Source of the DNA: Bacteroidales bacterium
GTDB lineage: Bacteria > Bacteroidota > Bacteroidia > Bacteroidales > JAADJA01
Direction: 5' to 3'
Length of the DNA stretch: 44,207 nt
Assembly: GCA_020438135.1 (NCBI GenBank)
Contig: JAGQVF010000114.1
Location: 1-44,207, forward strand
In this document: piece by piece, positions 7,899-15,970 of the stretch
Layout: each line of letters starts with the position of its first letter
Numbering within the stretch: position 1 is the first letter of the stretch
Program-made: the position numbers and the translations under genes
Notes under the pieces: model-generated
What the model saw: only the letters and a program-made list of their open reading frames with translations
The model's database searches: none
What the model was told of the DNA's origin: nothing

Positions 7899-9518
7899 TT
7901 ATAGTTTCAGTCCGATCCTCGCTCCCAGTTTCACTTTCAGTTCATAATCCGAATAGATTTTTACCAGCTCACCATCTCCGGTGGAAAGTGTAGCATTGAT
8001 CAGAATTTTACGCGCATCGGAAATTCTTTCAATATCTTCAGCAGCAAAAACAATTTCAGTTAGTTTATCGGCAGATTGATTTACTCTGTAATCCGGAGCC
8101 CCGCCAACCTGTCCAGCAACAATCAATCGCTCGTTTCCTGTCAACAACTCATGCGTTACCTGGAAAAGTGAATCAACAAAATAGAGCTGTACATCAGCAT
8201 TGATGGGAAACCCATTTTCTATCAGTGTCACCAGGGTGAGCTGTTCAATTTCGTCGAGACTTTCAAGTTCAAAATCAACTGTGTCGGCAATCACAAAACT
8301 ATTTACTGCTCCGAAAAGCCGGAGTTCAACATCCATGTCAATACGAATGCGACTCGAATCGAGGATAAAATTATAGATATCAGGATTTTGATCAGGGTTA
8401 AGATACCCATCAATTCCGATAAATAGTTTGTTAGGCGCAATGCCCAATGCCTCATTCATGTTCGAATTATCGGCTTCAACCGTTGTCAGTACCGATTCGC
8501 CTATTTGCTGAAGGTTTGGATAATTCAATTCAATTTCAGCCGGCACACCTTCCCCGAAAAGGTAAATTTCGAGGCTATCCTGATCATTTTCCCCATGATA
8601 GGCAGTAAACTTCGAAACATCAAGTAAAACAGGCATCCCGAAAGAATTGGAAACATTGAGATTAAGATTTACACTTCCGTCGGCAAATTCAAAATTCCCT
8701 TCCTGATTTACATCAAAAATATTGAGTTTTATTGTATCGCTGAAGTTGATCGTGCGGTAGCCGGCATACCCGAAATATTTCAGGAAATCCATGTTTTGAA
8801 AATTATTCTCCAGAATGATATAGTATGGATTATTCGGTGGATTATCATCGGCGACAAAATGCACCAGCGCATTGATATAGATCTTATTGGTATCGGCAAA
8901 GGTATTTTCAAAAATAATTTTATACACATCCAGGTTAAAAAGTGTGTCTTTAGAAATTTCGCTACCACCCTGGGGATCAACATCAAGTGTAAAGGAGAGC
9001 GTTTCACCGTTTTCTAGGTGAACCATGTTCGGTATCTCAAAATCAATACCGGTAATATCTTTATCAAGATTGGTCCGAAGCAGGAAGTCATAAGTTCCCG
9101 ATTTAAGGATAACACTATCGAGCCTGATATCTTCTTCATCCATTTTAAAGTCAATCTTAAACTGTACCGGAACGGTTCCTTCCAGCCCGGCCGGAATATT
9201 ATCAGGCAAATCAAAATTTTCGCTGATCTCTGTGAATTGGTCAGGAATTTCAGCAATTTCAGATGCATCAAGTGAAACGAGGTTCTGACTTTCGTAAACA
9301 AGCGAGATCAGTCCGTTTTCATCTTCTGAAATCTGTTCAACCGAATCATTCAGCAGATCAGTTATTCCGAGCGATGAATTAACCAGGGGCAGGGCCCATT
9401 CCGAGTTCCAGTTTTGCGATTTTATGCCATCGAAATCGAGCTCTTTTTCAATACACGAAGGTAACAGGAAGATGATTAACAGAAGTGATAAAACGAAATT
9501 CAGGGTTTGCTTTTTCAT
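7899..9518 (-). CDS. large outer-membrane lipoprotein of unknown function
   Basis: 539 residues beginning with a lipoprotein signal (LLLIIFLLPSC, acylated Cys22) followed by IEKELDFDGIKSQNW. The mature part is acidic and beta-rich, with repeated strand-turn patterns such as LDSVILKSGTYDFLLRTNL and INFSDTIKLNIFDVNQEGN, suggesting several immunoglobulin-like beta sandwiches. I do not recognise a named domain. It is the upstream partner of the DUF5723 barrel gene (8 bases apart), which argues for a shared surface role (inference). Acidic residues soon after the cysteine are compatible with Bacteroidota surface-exposure signals, but that is weak evidence. Confidence 0.75.
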   Translation of the reverse strand: MKKQTLNFVLSLLLIIFLLPSCIEKELDFDGIKSQNWNSEWALPLVNSSLGITDLLNDSVEQISEDENGLISLVYESQNLVSLDASEIAEIPDQFTEISENFDLPDNIPAGLEGTVPVQFKIDFKMDEEDIRLDSVILKSGTYDFLLRTNLDKDITGIDFEIPNMVHLENGETLSFTLDVDPQGGSEISKDTLFNLDVYKIIFENTFADTNKIYINALVHFVADDNPPNNPYYIILENNFQNMDFLKYFGYAGYRTINFSDTIKLNIFDVNQEGNFEFADGSVNLNLNVSNSFGMPVLLDVSKFTAYHGENDQDSLEIYLFGEGVPAEIELNYPNLQQIGESVLTTVEADNSNMNEALGIAPNKLFIGIDGYLNPDQNPDIYNFILDSSRIRIDMDVELRLFGAVNSFVIADTVDFELESLDEIEQLTLVTLIENGFPINADVQLYFVDSLFQVTHELLTGNERLIVAGQVGGAPDYRVNQSADKLTEIVFAAEDIERISDARKILINATLSTGDGELVKIYSDYELKVKLGARIGLKL

Positions 9519-9566
9519 TGCTTAAAATTGGGTTTAACTTAATTTATCACAACTGGTTTCGTGTTT

Positions 9567-9869
9567 TCAGATTTCATAATCAACCACTGCAGTTTCGGAA
9601 GTGACAGTGTTTAAAAACACCAGTACTTTTTTATGTTCGGGATGCAAACGATAAATCTCCAGGTCATCTTCGGTTTCAAAAGTGGTAAGCAACACAAGAT
9701 CAAATGCACTTTGTTTCTCATTAAAGTTCAGCCCAACTTCCAATGAATCAATTTGAGGGATCAGGGTTCTGAGCCCTTCGAGTGCTTTTTTAAGTTTGAG
9801 GGCGTTTTCTAGTTTCTGAGTTTTATTATCATACTCTTTCAACCGGAGCATCACAATATGTTTAACCAT
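9567..9869 (-). CDS. Dabb-family stress-responsive alpha/beta-barrel protein
   Basis: 100-residue cytosolic protein with the Dabb (dimeric alpha-beta barrel) layout: MVKHIVMLRLKE at the start, SLEVGLNF, FDLVLLTTFETEDDLEIY, and HPEHKKVLVFL near the end. Family members form dimers; most bacterial ones have no known substrate. Its stop lies 48 bases before the start of the lipoprotein gene, and it sits downstream of ftcD, from which it is separated by a terminator, so it probably has its own transcript. Confidence 0.88.
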   Translation of the reverse strand: MVKHIVMLRLKEYDNKTQKLENALKLKKALEGLRTLIPQIDSLEVGLNFNEKQSAFDLVLLTTFETEDDLEIYRLHPEHKKVLVFLNTVTSETAVVDYEI

Positions 9870-9937
9870 ATTTTTATATGTTAGGTTTGGACGGTTTTAA
9901 ACTCCCGTAAAAATAAAAAAATATTTGTTACCGGGAT

Positions 9938-9963
9938 AAAAAAACCTGCCCGGGGAGGCAGGT
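9938..9963 (-). terminator. Rho-independent terminator of ftcD
   Basis: On the minus strand a 7-bp stem ACCTGCC/GGCAGGT (9957-9963 with 9944-9950) closes a 6-base loop and is followed by a run of at least six T. It starts 22 bases after the ftcD stop. Confidence 0.85.
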
Positions 9964-9985
9964 CATCTGTTTTAAAGCAATTCTT

Positions 9986-11677
9986 CTATAGTTTGTCTTC
10001 AACAATTTGAAGGATTTCATCCTGAAGTGTTTGTGCTTTTTCCTGAATTTCATTTCCCTTTTTCAGGATTTCTTCAACGTAATGTTTGTCTTTCATATCA
10101 CCGGCATTGATCTTTACATTTAAAAAAGCGCCCTTTACCCCGGCCAGGGCAGCCAGCGCTCCCACGCCAGCATCACTCACCGAATTGGGATTTCCTGTTG
10201 CAGCCATCGCTTTCATCACTTCCATCGACTCATAGCATAAAGTCATCACTTTGAACGGTACTTCGATGGCATTTTTAGTCGCTTCCTGAATGGCTTTATC
10301 TCTTTCCATCTTATCCTCATCTGTTTTCTTCGGTAATCCAAATGCATCCATGATCCGGTTGAAAGCGTTGGTATCTTCGTCGATCATTTTCAGCAACTCT
10401 TCCTGGTAAAATTTACCTTTTTCAGCCCAATCGCTGAATTCCTCCCACCGATCGTCCCAACCTCTTTTGTGAGATGACAGATTTGCAACCATTGTTCCAA
10501 GAGCAACTCCCATGGCGCCCATGGTGGCAGAAATAGATCCTCCGCCGGGTGCAGGCGATTCAGAAGCCGTTTCGTAGGTAAAATCCCTGATGGTCATATC
10601 CACCAGTTTTTGTGCTGACTTATCTTCCAAAATGTATTCAATGATCTTCTTATCGGGATCGAAAGGTGTTAGTTCATCCAACCCGAGCGATTTCACCGCA
10701 ATCTTTATAATTTCCCTGTCAGGAATACCGACTGACCGGTTTTGTTTTCTGAGATAATGTTTTCCGGCATCCAACATCGCTTTTAAAGGAATCACACCTA
10801 CCAACTCCGATCCGGTAACCCTGAGTCCGCGGGCGTGTGCCCGTTCTTCAACGGCATCAAATGCTTCGTGAACAGAGGTAACGGTGATATCAGTCAAATT
10901 CATGGAAATCTGAGCAACACCATATTCTTCGATAAACCAACCGATGGCTTTCACACTTTTTAACATGCCGGGTTCGTAAACTTTGTTTCCTTTTGCATCA
11001 ACAACAATTTTACCGGTTAGCGGGTCTCCTTCCCTTTTCACTCTTCCCCTCTCACGTACATCAAATGCAATGGAGTTGGCCCTGCGGGTTGAAGTTGTAT
11101 TGAGATTGACATTATAGGCTACCAGGAAATTTCTGGCACCCACTGCCGTAACACCGGTTTTTTTAACAGTTTCATTAAACTCAGCAGGGCCGAAATCAGG
11201 TTTCCATTGTTCGTTACTCAGTTTTTCTTTAAGCCCTTCATATTCACCCTTACGGCAGTTGGCCAGGTTTTTTCGCTCCGGTTTAAGAGCGGCAAATTCA
11301 TAACAATATACCGGTATGTGCAGTTCTTTTCCGATCCGTTCGGCTAACTTCCTGGCATATTCAATTGTTTCTTCCATTGTAATATTGGCCACCGGAACAA
11401 GGGGACAAACATCGGTAGCACCAAACCGCGGATGTTCTCCGTGGTGCTTTTTCATATCGATGAGTTCAGAAGCTTTCTTAACCAACCTGAAAGCAGCTTC
11501 ACAAACTTCCTCAGGGGTTCCCACCATCGTTATAACCGTACGATTTGTTGCTTTCCCGGGGTCGACATCTATCAGGCGAACACCTTCAACTGTTTCCACT
11601 ACATCCGTTACTTGTTTAATGATGTTTTCATCACGGCCTTCACTTATATTCGGAACACATTCGATCAATTGCTTCAT
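9986..11677 (-). CDS. ftcD: bifunctional glutamate formimidoyltransferase / formimidoyl-THF cyclodeaminase
   Basis: Transfers the formimino group of N-formimino-glutamate (from histidine breakdown) to tetrahydrofolate, then releases ammonia to give methenyl-THF. 563 residues with both domains fused as in mammalian FTCD. The transferase domain (about 1-330) has ECVPNISEGRD and HHGEHPRFGATD, with His82 at the position of the catalytic histidine of the mammalian enzyme. The cyclodeaminase domain (about 365-563) has ESPAPGGGSISATMGAMG and the long helices of the FTCD_C fold. No hutH, hutU or hutI lies nearby, so it is separated from the rest of histidine degradation here. A terminator follows directly. 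Confidence 0.95.
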   Translation of the reverse strand: MKQLIECVPNISEGRDENIIKQVTDVVETVEGVRLIDVDPGKATNRTVITMVGTPEEVCEAAFRLVKKASELIDMKKHHGEHPRFGATDVCPLVPVANITMEETIEYARKLAERIGKELHIPVYCYEFAALKPERKNLANCRKGEYEGLKEKLSNEQWKPDFGPAEFNETVKKTGVTAVGARNFLVAYNVNLNTTSTRRANSIAFDVRERGRVKREGDPLTGKIVVDAKGNKVYEPGMLKSVKAIGWFIEEYGVAQISMNLTDITVTSVHEAFDAVEERAHARGLRVTGSELVGVIPLKAMLDAGKHYLRKQNRSVGIPDREIIKIAVKSLGLDELTPFDPDKKIIEYILEDKSAQKLVDMTIRDFTYETASESPAPGGGSISATMGAMGVALGTMVANLSSHKRGWDDRWEEFSDWAEKGKFYQEELLKMIDEDTNAFNRIMDAFGLPKKTDEDKMERDKAIQEATKNAIEVPFKVMTLCYESMEVMKAMAATGNPNSVSDAGVGALAALAGVKGAFLNVKINAGDMKDKHYVEEILKKGNEIQEKAQTLQDEILQIVEDKL

Positions 11678-11751
11678 GTTTGTTATCGTATTTTTTCGTT
11701 CGTAAAATTTAATTTTTCATCTGTAATCTCAGTAGCTGATTTGCATTCGTG

Positions 11752-11759
11752 CAAATTTA
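11752..11759 (-). promoter_or_regulatory. candidate -7 box (TAAATTTG) for ftcD
   Basis: On the minus strand TAAATTTG fits TAnnTTTG and lies 74 bases before the ftcD ATG at 11677. No convincing -33 element at the usual spacing, so this is a moderate candidate. Confidence 0.35.
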
Positions 11760-11794
11760 GAAATAGCTTTTGAATCCGCCGGGAATTGCAAAAA

Positions 11795-12460
11795 TTATTT
11801 TAATATTTCGAGGTAATGTGTAATAAAATCATGGTATTTTTTCCTTCGGTATTGAACAATCCATCGAGGATGCGGCAGAGGTATCACTTTTCCAAAAAAC
11901 CCCTCTTTTCGGTTCAGTTCTTCCAGATATTTAAAGTTTTTTCCGTTTCCCAGGCAATAACAGAATTCCGCATCGATATTCATCGTTAAAAACTTTGTAA
12001 CCGAAGAAATGATAAAAGGTGTAACCGCCTTTTGCAGATTTTTATCATCGTAATAATTGTAGTTGACGCCTCCTTTCGTGAATCCAAGCGGACAAACTGC
12101 ATGAACCAGATATTTTTCATAAAACCTTTTTACGCCATCCCGGGCTTCAATCATGTCATAAATAAATCCAGCTGATGGTTCTTTGCTTTTTATTAAATCG
12201 TTATGTATCCCACAGTTTTGCTGAAGTTTAACCGGATCGGTGAAAGGAATACCGGTTATACCGGCCCCGAATCTTCCGGGGTTGATCCCTAAAATGAGTT
12301 TCCGCTGATGGTTATCCGAATAAAATTTCCTGTAAAAAGCAGCAGACAGGTTCATCACATTTTCGTCCCGGAAAGGATTCATCACTTCTATACCAACCGG
12401 CAATTGTGTTCCTATTTCAAGCTGTTTGTTAAATTGAATTATTTTTTCAGCCAGGTTCAT
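11795..12460 (-). CDS. SMUG2-like uracil-DNA glycosylase family protein (DUF4918)
   Basis: 221 residues with the UDG-superfamily layout of the SMUG2/DUF4918 group: LILGINPGRFGAGITGIPFTD at the substrate pocket (motif 1 from about residue 56) and PLPHPRWIVQYR near 194-205 as the DNA-intercalating motif 2. A role in excising damaged or deaminated bases follows from the family; the exact lesion cannot be read from sequence. The ATG at 12460 overlaps the stop of the upstream GNAT gene by four bases (ATGA), a classical coupling arrangement. Confidence 0.82.
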   Translation of the reverse strand: MNLAEKIIQFNKQLEIGTQLPVGIEVMNPFRDENVMNLSAAFYRKFYSDNHQRKLILGINPGRFGAGITGIPFTDPVKLQQNCGIHNDLIKSKEPSAGFIYDMIEARDGVKRFYEKYLVHAVCPLGFTKGGVNYNYYDDKNLQKAVTPFIISSVTKFLTMNIDAEFCYCLGNGKNFKYLEELNRKEGFFGKVIPLPHPRWIVQYRRKKYHDFITHYLEILK

Positions 12461-13209
12461 GAAGCAGGTAATTCTTTATTTAAGATATTTTTAAAGCGGG
12501 TATTGCTGATGTAGTGATCAGCTAGTAACTTGCCATTATATACAAGGCTGTAAACACCATAACCCGACGCAGAGTTTCTGATCTCTTCCGACGATTCGAG
12601 CACCTTTACCTTCAGTTCATGACCTTGTTCGAAGGCGGTTCGTTTCATCTCATCCACCGATTTAATAAACAACGGACATTGATTGGCATAAACCAGGTTT
12701 AAACCCTGATAGTTCGGCAGGTTTTTTTCCCAGTCGACAAAACAAGGATCCGTGAATTGGCCTGATTTCCTGGCCATTAAAACAAATCTTTCTTTTTTGT
12801 GAATTTCCGCAAAACCATTTTTCGCAAAAATGTCAGGGGATGACATCCATGAACCGGGGCTGGAAACCACAGCTACTCCTGATTTTTTTGATTGAACAGC
12901 CTCTTCAAACACATGTTGAAGTAAGGTTGAACCAAATCCCTTTCCCAGGTTCTTTTTTGGGAATACCCACAAACAATGGATAAACAGATACCCGGCTGCT
13001 TCTACCGGTCGCCATGCATATTCGCCAGGAACATATTCAATAAAACCAAGAACCTCCTTTTCATCTTTCAGCAATTTAAATTTTAATCCTTCTTTTTGCC
13101 GTTTTTCAAGCCAGTTAAGCTTCAGTTTAAATCCCGGATATTTTGGATTTTTGATACAGAATAATCCTTCCTTTTCTGCATTTTGGGGTGTTACTTCTGT
13201 GATAACCAT
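12457..13209 (-). CDS. GNAT N-acetyltransferase with C-terminal YoaP-like domain
   Basis: 250-residue cytosolic protein. The first about 150 residues form a GNAT fold: beta strands around KLLKDEKEVLGFIEYVPG, then FIHCLWVFPKKNLGKGFGSTLL, which carries the acetyl-CoA pyrophosphate loop. After a linker (LVYANQCPLFIKSVDEM) the C-terminus GVYSLVYNGKLLADHYI and FKNILNKEL resembles the YoaP-like domain found with a subset of GNATs. Substrate unknown. It is translationally coupled to the downstream SMUG2-like glycosylase gene by a four-base ATGA overlap, so the two proteins are made together. Confidence 0.82.
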   Translation of the reverse strand: MVITEVTPQNAEKEGLFCIKNPKYPGFKLKLNWLEKRQKEGLKFKLLKDEKEVLGFIEYVPGEYAWRPVEAAGYLFIHCLWVFPKKNLGKGFGSTLLQHVFEEAVQSKKSGVAVVSSPGSWMSSPDIFAKNGFAEIHKKERFVLMARKSGQFTDPCFVDWEKNLPNYQGLNLVYANQCPLFIKSVDEMKRTAFEQGHELKVKVLESSEEIRNSASGYGVYSLVYNGKLLADHYISNTRFKNILNKELPAS

Positions 13210-13278
13210 TTTCCTTTGCTTATATTTTAATCATAATAAAGTGCCCAAATTACGATTAAAAAATCTGACAATTACGCT

Positions 13279-13299
13279 TTTACAATATTTAATTGTAAA
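13279..13299. promoter_or_regulatory. inverted repeat in the GNAT/OmpA divergent intergenic region
   Basis: TTTACAAT and ATTGTAAA form perfect 8-bp arms around a 5-base centre. The half-site ATTGTAA occurs once more at 13410-13416, just before the -7 box of the OmpA gene. Shape and position suit an operator, but the region is AT-rich so chance is possible. Confidence 0.35.
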
Positions 13300-13420
13300 T
13301 TAAGTTTAATTTTCTTTTGAGTTTAAAAATTATACAAAGGTTAACAGATTGAAAACATGTAATCGGGGGGATATACAACGGAAATAATAATTATTGTGTC
13401 CCGTTAACGATTGTAATCAT

Positions 13421-13428
13421 TATCTTTG
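13421..13428 (+). promoter_or_regulatory. -7 box (TATCTTTG) of the OmpA-family gene
   Basis: Full match to TAnnTTTG, 16 bases before the ATG at 13445. A TTG at 13394-13396 is the nearest -33 candidate, but the 24-base spacing is longer than usual. Confidence 0.6.
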
Positions 13429-13444
13429 CGACCGAATTTTGAAT

Positions 13445-15940
13445 ATGGGGTATATGACAAACATAAAATCCGCTTTTTTAATTTTCACTTTTGTTCTAAC
13501 ATCGGTGGTTGTTTTGGCCCAGCGCAATTTTACCGAGGCCGCCGACCGCGATTTCGAGGATCAAAAGTATTCGATAGCCATCGATAAGTATAAAAAAGCT
13601 TATTCCAAAGTTAAAGACCGGGATGAAAAGAACAGGATCCGGTTCATGATGGCGGAATGTTACCGGCTGATGAACAACACCAAACGGGCCGAGGTTTATT
13701 ACAAAAGTCTCTACAGAACAGATTATTACAAAAAAGAACCCGTAGTTTTGCTCCATTATGCCAATATGCTTAAATCAAACGAAAGTTATGATGAAGCGTT
13801 GATTTACTTTGAAGAATACATCAAGTTGAGACCGGATGATCCCAGGGGGACTGATGGATTGCGATCGTGCAAAATACAAAAGGAATGGTTTGAAAACCCA
13901 ACCAACCACAATATTCAAAATGTTAGAGATCTCAACTCACGGGAAGATGATTTTGCGCCCTGTTATGCAAGCGACAATTACAACGACCTGATTTTCACTT
14001 CGAACCGGGAAGGAAGCACTGGTAAAGCTGCAGACGAATGGACCGGTAAAAATTTTACTGACCTCTATTATTCCCGTATCGACCGGAAAGGTGAATGGAG
14101 CACACCCGATTTGCTTGAAACTGAAGGAAAGATTAATACAGAAACCAATGAGGGGATATCAACAATGAACTCCTCATTTACAACGCTCTATTTTACACGA
14201 TGCGGCAATGAAAAGAATAAAAACTCGGGATGTCATATTTATAAAGCAAAAAAAACCGGCAGAACCTTTGGCGAACCTGAAATTGTTCCGCTTGGTGGCG
14301 ACAGTACATCTGCCATTGGACACCCCACCCTATCTGAAGATGAATTGATGATCATCTTTGCTGCTGACTTTGAAAATGGCTATGGCGGGAAAGATTTGTG
14401 GTATGCCACCCGTAAATCGAAGTCAGAGGAGTTCGGACGACCCAAAAACATGGGACCGGTTATCAATACCCTCGGCGATGAATTATTTCCTTTCCTGAGA
14501 TCGGATACTACACTTTACTTTTCTTCCAACGGTCATATCGGAATGGGATTGCTTGATTTGTTCAAGTCAACTTATTCAAATGATGCATGGGGTGTACCGG
14601 CCAATTTAAGATACCCTATCAACACCAATGCCGATGAATATGGTATTATCTTCAATCCAACTTTTGAAGGCGAAGAAGGTTTTTTTACTTCGGGCAGAAA
14701 AATGCTGGATCGCGAAAGAAGCCGCGGAGGTGACGACCTCTACTATTTTATCATTCCACCGCTTGAATTCACACTTTCCGGCGTAATTAAAGACGACAGG
14801 ACATTACAATATCTCGATAATGCAGAAATCCATATGGTTGGCTCAGATGGATCCTCTATCAAAACTTATTCGAATTCAGTAGGACATTACGAATTCAGCA
14901 AAGAACAATTTTTGCCCGGCACCACTTATGAATTAACCGTGTCAAAAGAACACTATTTCAGTACCACAGGTTCGGAAACAACAGTTGGAATTGAAAAGAG
15001 CCGCGATTTCGTTTTGGATTTCACACTTAAGCCTATTCCCAAAAAGCCCATTGTGCTTCCGGAAATTTTATATGACCTTGCTAAATGGGATTTGAAACCA
15101 CAATACCAGGACTCATTGCAGGGATTGATCCAGACACTGGATGAAAACCCCCGGATGGTTGTTGAGCTTGCCTCACATACCGATGCCCGCGATACAGATG
15201 AACGAAATGACATCCTGTCACAAAAACGGGCCCAATCGGTGGTCGACTACCTTATCCTTCGGGGCATTGATCCCGACAGGCTTGTGGCAAAAGGTTACGG
15301 CGAACGGGTACCCCGCGAACTCACAAAAGATTATTACCTGGAGGGTAAACTTGTATTAGACTCTGCCACTGTTCTTACGGAGGATTATATAAACTCCCTG
15401 CCGAATGATACGGAGAAAGAATTCGCACACCAACTCAACAGAAGAACAGAGTTTATGGTGCTCAGAAACGATTTTGTACCTAAACAACGACTCGATACCA
15501 TCGTGAAACCGGTTGCAGCTAAGATCAACATTGTGGTAAATCCCGAAAAAGAAGTAAGTAGCGTGAACCTGATCAAGGATGCCAAAGGTCGTTATGGTGT
15601 CCGCTGCGAAGTAAACGGATTCCCCATCAATGTTTATATAGATCCGATGCTGCGCGAACCTGTTATTTCTCTTGAAGATGCACTGAATCTTTTACGTGAT
15701 GGTGCAATCAGTAAAAATGATTTCGCAGGTGACCCGGATGAAGTGCTTGCCAATGCCAGTATTGCAGATAAATCAGTTTTCCTTATCGAAGAGCTAAAAA
15801 TAGAAAAGAACTACATTACCATGATTGAGGTAACCGTGGTTCATAAACTCGAAAGGGGATTTTATCTTGACGAAGCAACCTTCTCACAAATCGGGAAATA
15901 TACCATCGATGAAGAAAACATGAAGATGATCTTCGAATAA
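13445..15940 (+). CDS. PorE-like OmpA-family protein: TPR, PD40 propeller, CRD, OmpA and degenerate retropepsin-like tail
   Basis: 831 residues from the ATG at 13445 (13454 also possible; a TTG at 13394 lies before the promoter and is rejected). A type I signal peptide ends near VVVLAQ; there is no lipobox. Then: TPR-like helices (about 27-150); a PD40/WD40-like propeller (about 180-440: LIFTSNREG, LYFTRCGNE, DLWYATR, LYFSSNG); a carboxypeptidase-regulatory-like domain (about 448-535); and an OmpA domain (about 550-690: SHTDARDTDERN, LSQKRAQSVVDYL, GYGERVP, NRRTEF) with an extra segment before NRRTEF, presumably binding peptidoglycan. The order matches T9SS component PorE, which however is a lipoprotein. 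The last about 130 residues resemble a clan AA aspartic protease fold with DPM where DTG would be. purM follows after 30 bases. Confidence 0.88.
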   Translation: MGYMTNIKSAFLIFTFVLTSVVVLAQRNFTEAADRDFEDQKYSIAIDKYKKAYSKVKDRDEKNRIRFMMAECYRLMNNTKRAEVYYKSLYRTDYYKKEPVVLLHYANMLKSNESYDEALIYFEEYIKLRPDDPRGTDGLRSCKIQKEWFENPTNHNIQNVRDLNSREDDFAPCYASDNYNDLIFTSNREGSTGKAADEWTGKNFTDLYYSRIDRKGEWSTPDLLETEGKINTETNEGISTMNSSFTTLYFTRCGNEKNKNSGCHIYKAKKTGRTFGEPEIVPLGGDSTSAIGHPTLSEDELMIIFAADFENGYGGKDLWYATRKSKSEEFGRPKNMGPVINTLGDELFPFLRSDTTLYFSSNGHIGMGLLDLFKSTYSNDAWGVPANLRYPINTNADEYGIIFNPTFEGEEGFFTSGRKMLDRERSRGGDDLYYFIIPPLEFTLSGVIKDDRTLQYLDNAEIHMVGSDGSSIKTYSNSVGHYEFSKEQFLPGTTYELTVSKEHYFSTTGSETTVGIEKSRDFVLDFTLKPIPKKPIVLPEILYDLAKWDLKPQYQDSLQGLIQTLDENPRMVVELASHTDARDTDERNDILSQKRAQSVVDYLILRGIDPDRLVAKGYGERVPRELTKDYYLEGKLVLDSATVLTEDYINSLPNDTEKEFAHQLNRRTEFMVLRNDFVPKQRLDTIVKPVAAKINIVVNPEKEVSSVNLIKDAKGRYGVRCEVNGFPINVYIDPMLREPVISLEDALNLLRDGAISKNDFAGDPDEVLANASIADKSVFLIEELKIEKNYITMIEVTVVHKLERGFYLDEATFSQIGKYTIDEENMKMIFE

Positions 15941-15970
15941 AAGATTTGTAAGATTGTTGTCAGATAAACC

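Noticed and set aside
11316..11773. Two plus-strand open frames of more than 110 codons opposite ftcD
   Set aside because: They are antisense to the highly conserved formiminotransferase domain and carry no recognisable protein features.
13394..13444. TTG start for the OmpA-family protein
   Set aside because: It lies upstream of the -7 box and would put 17 extra polar residues, including three cysteines, before the signal peptide.
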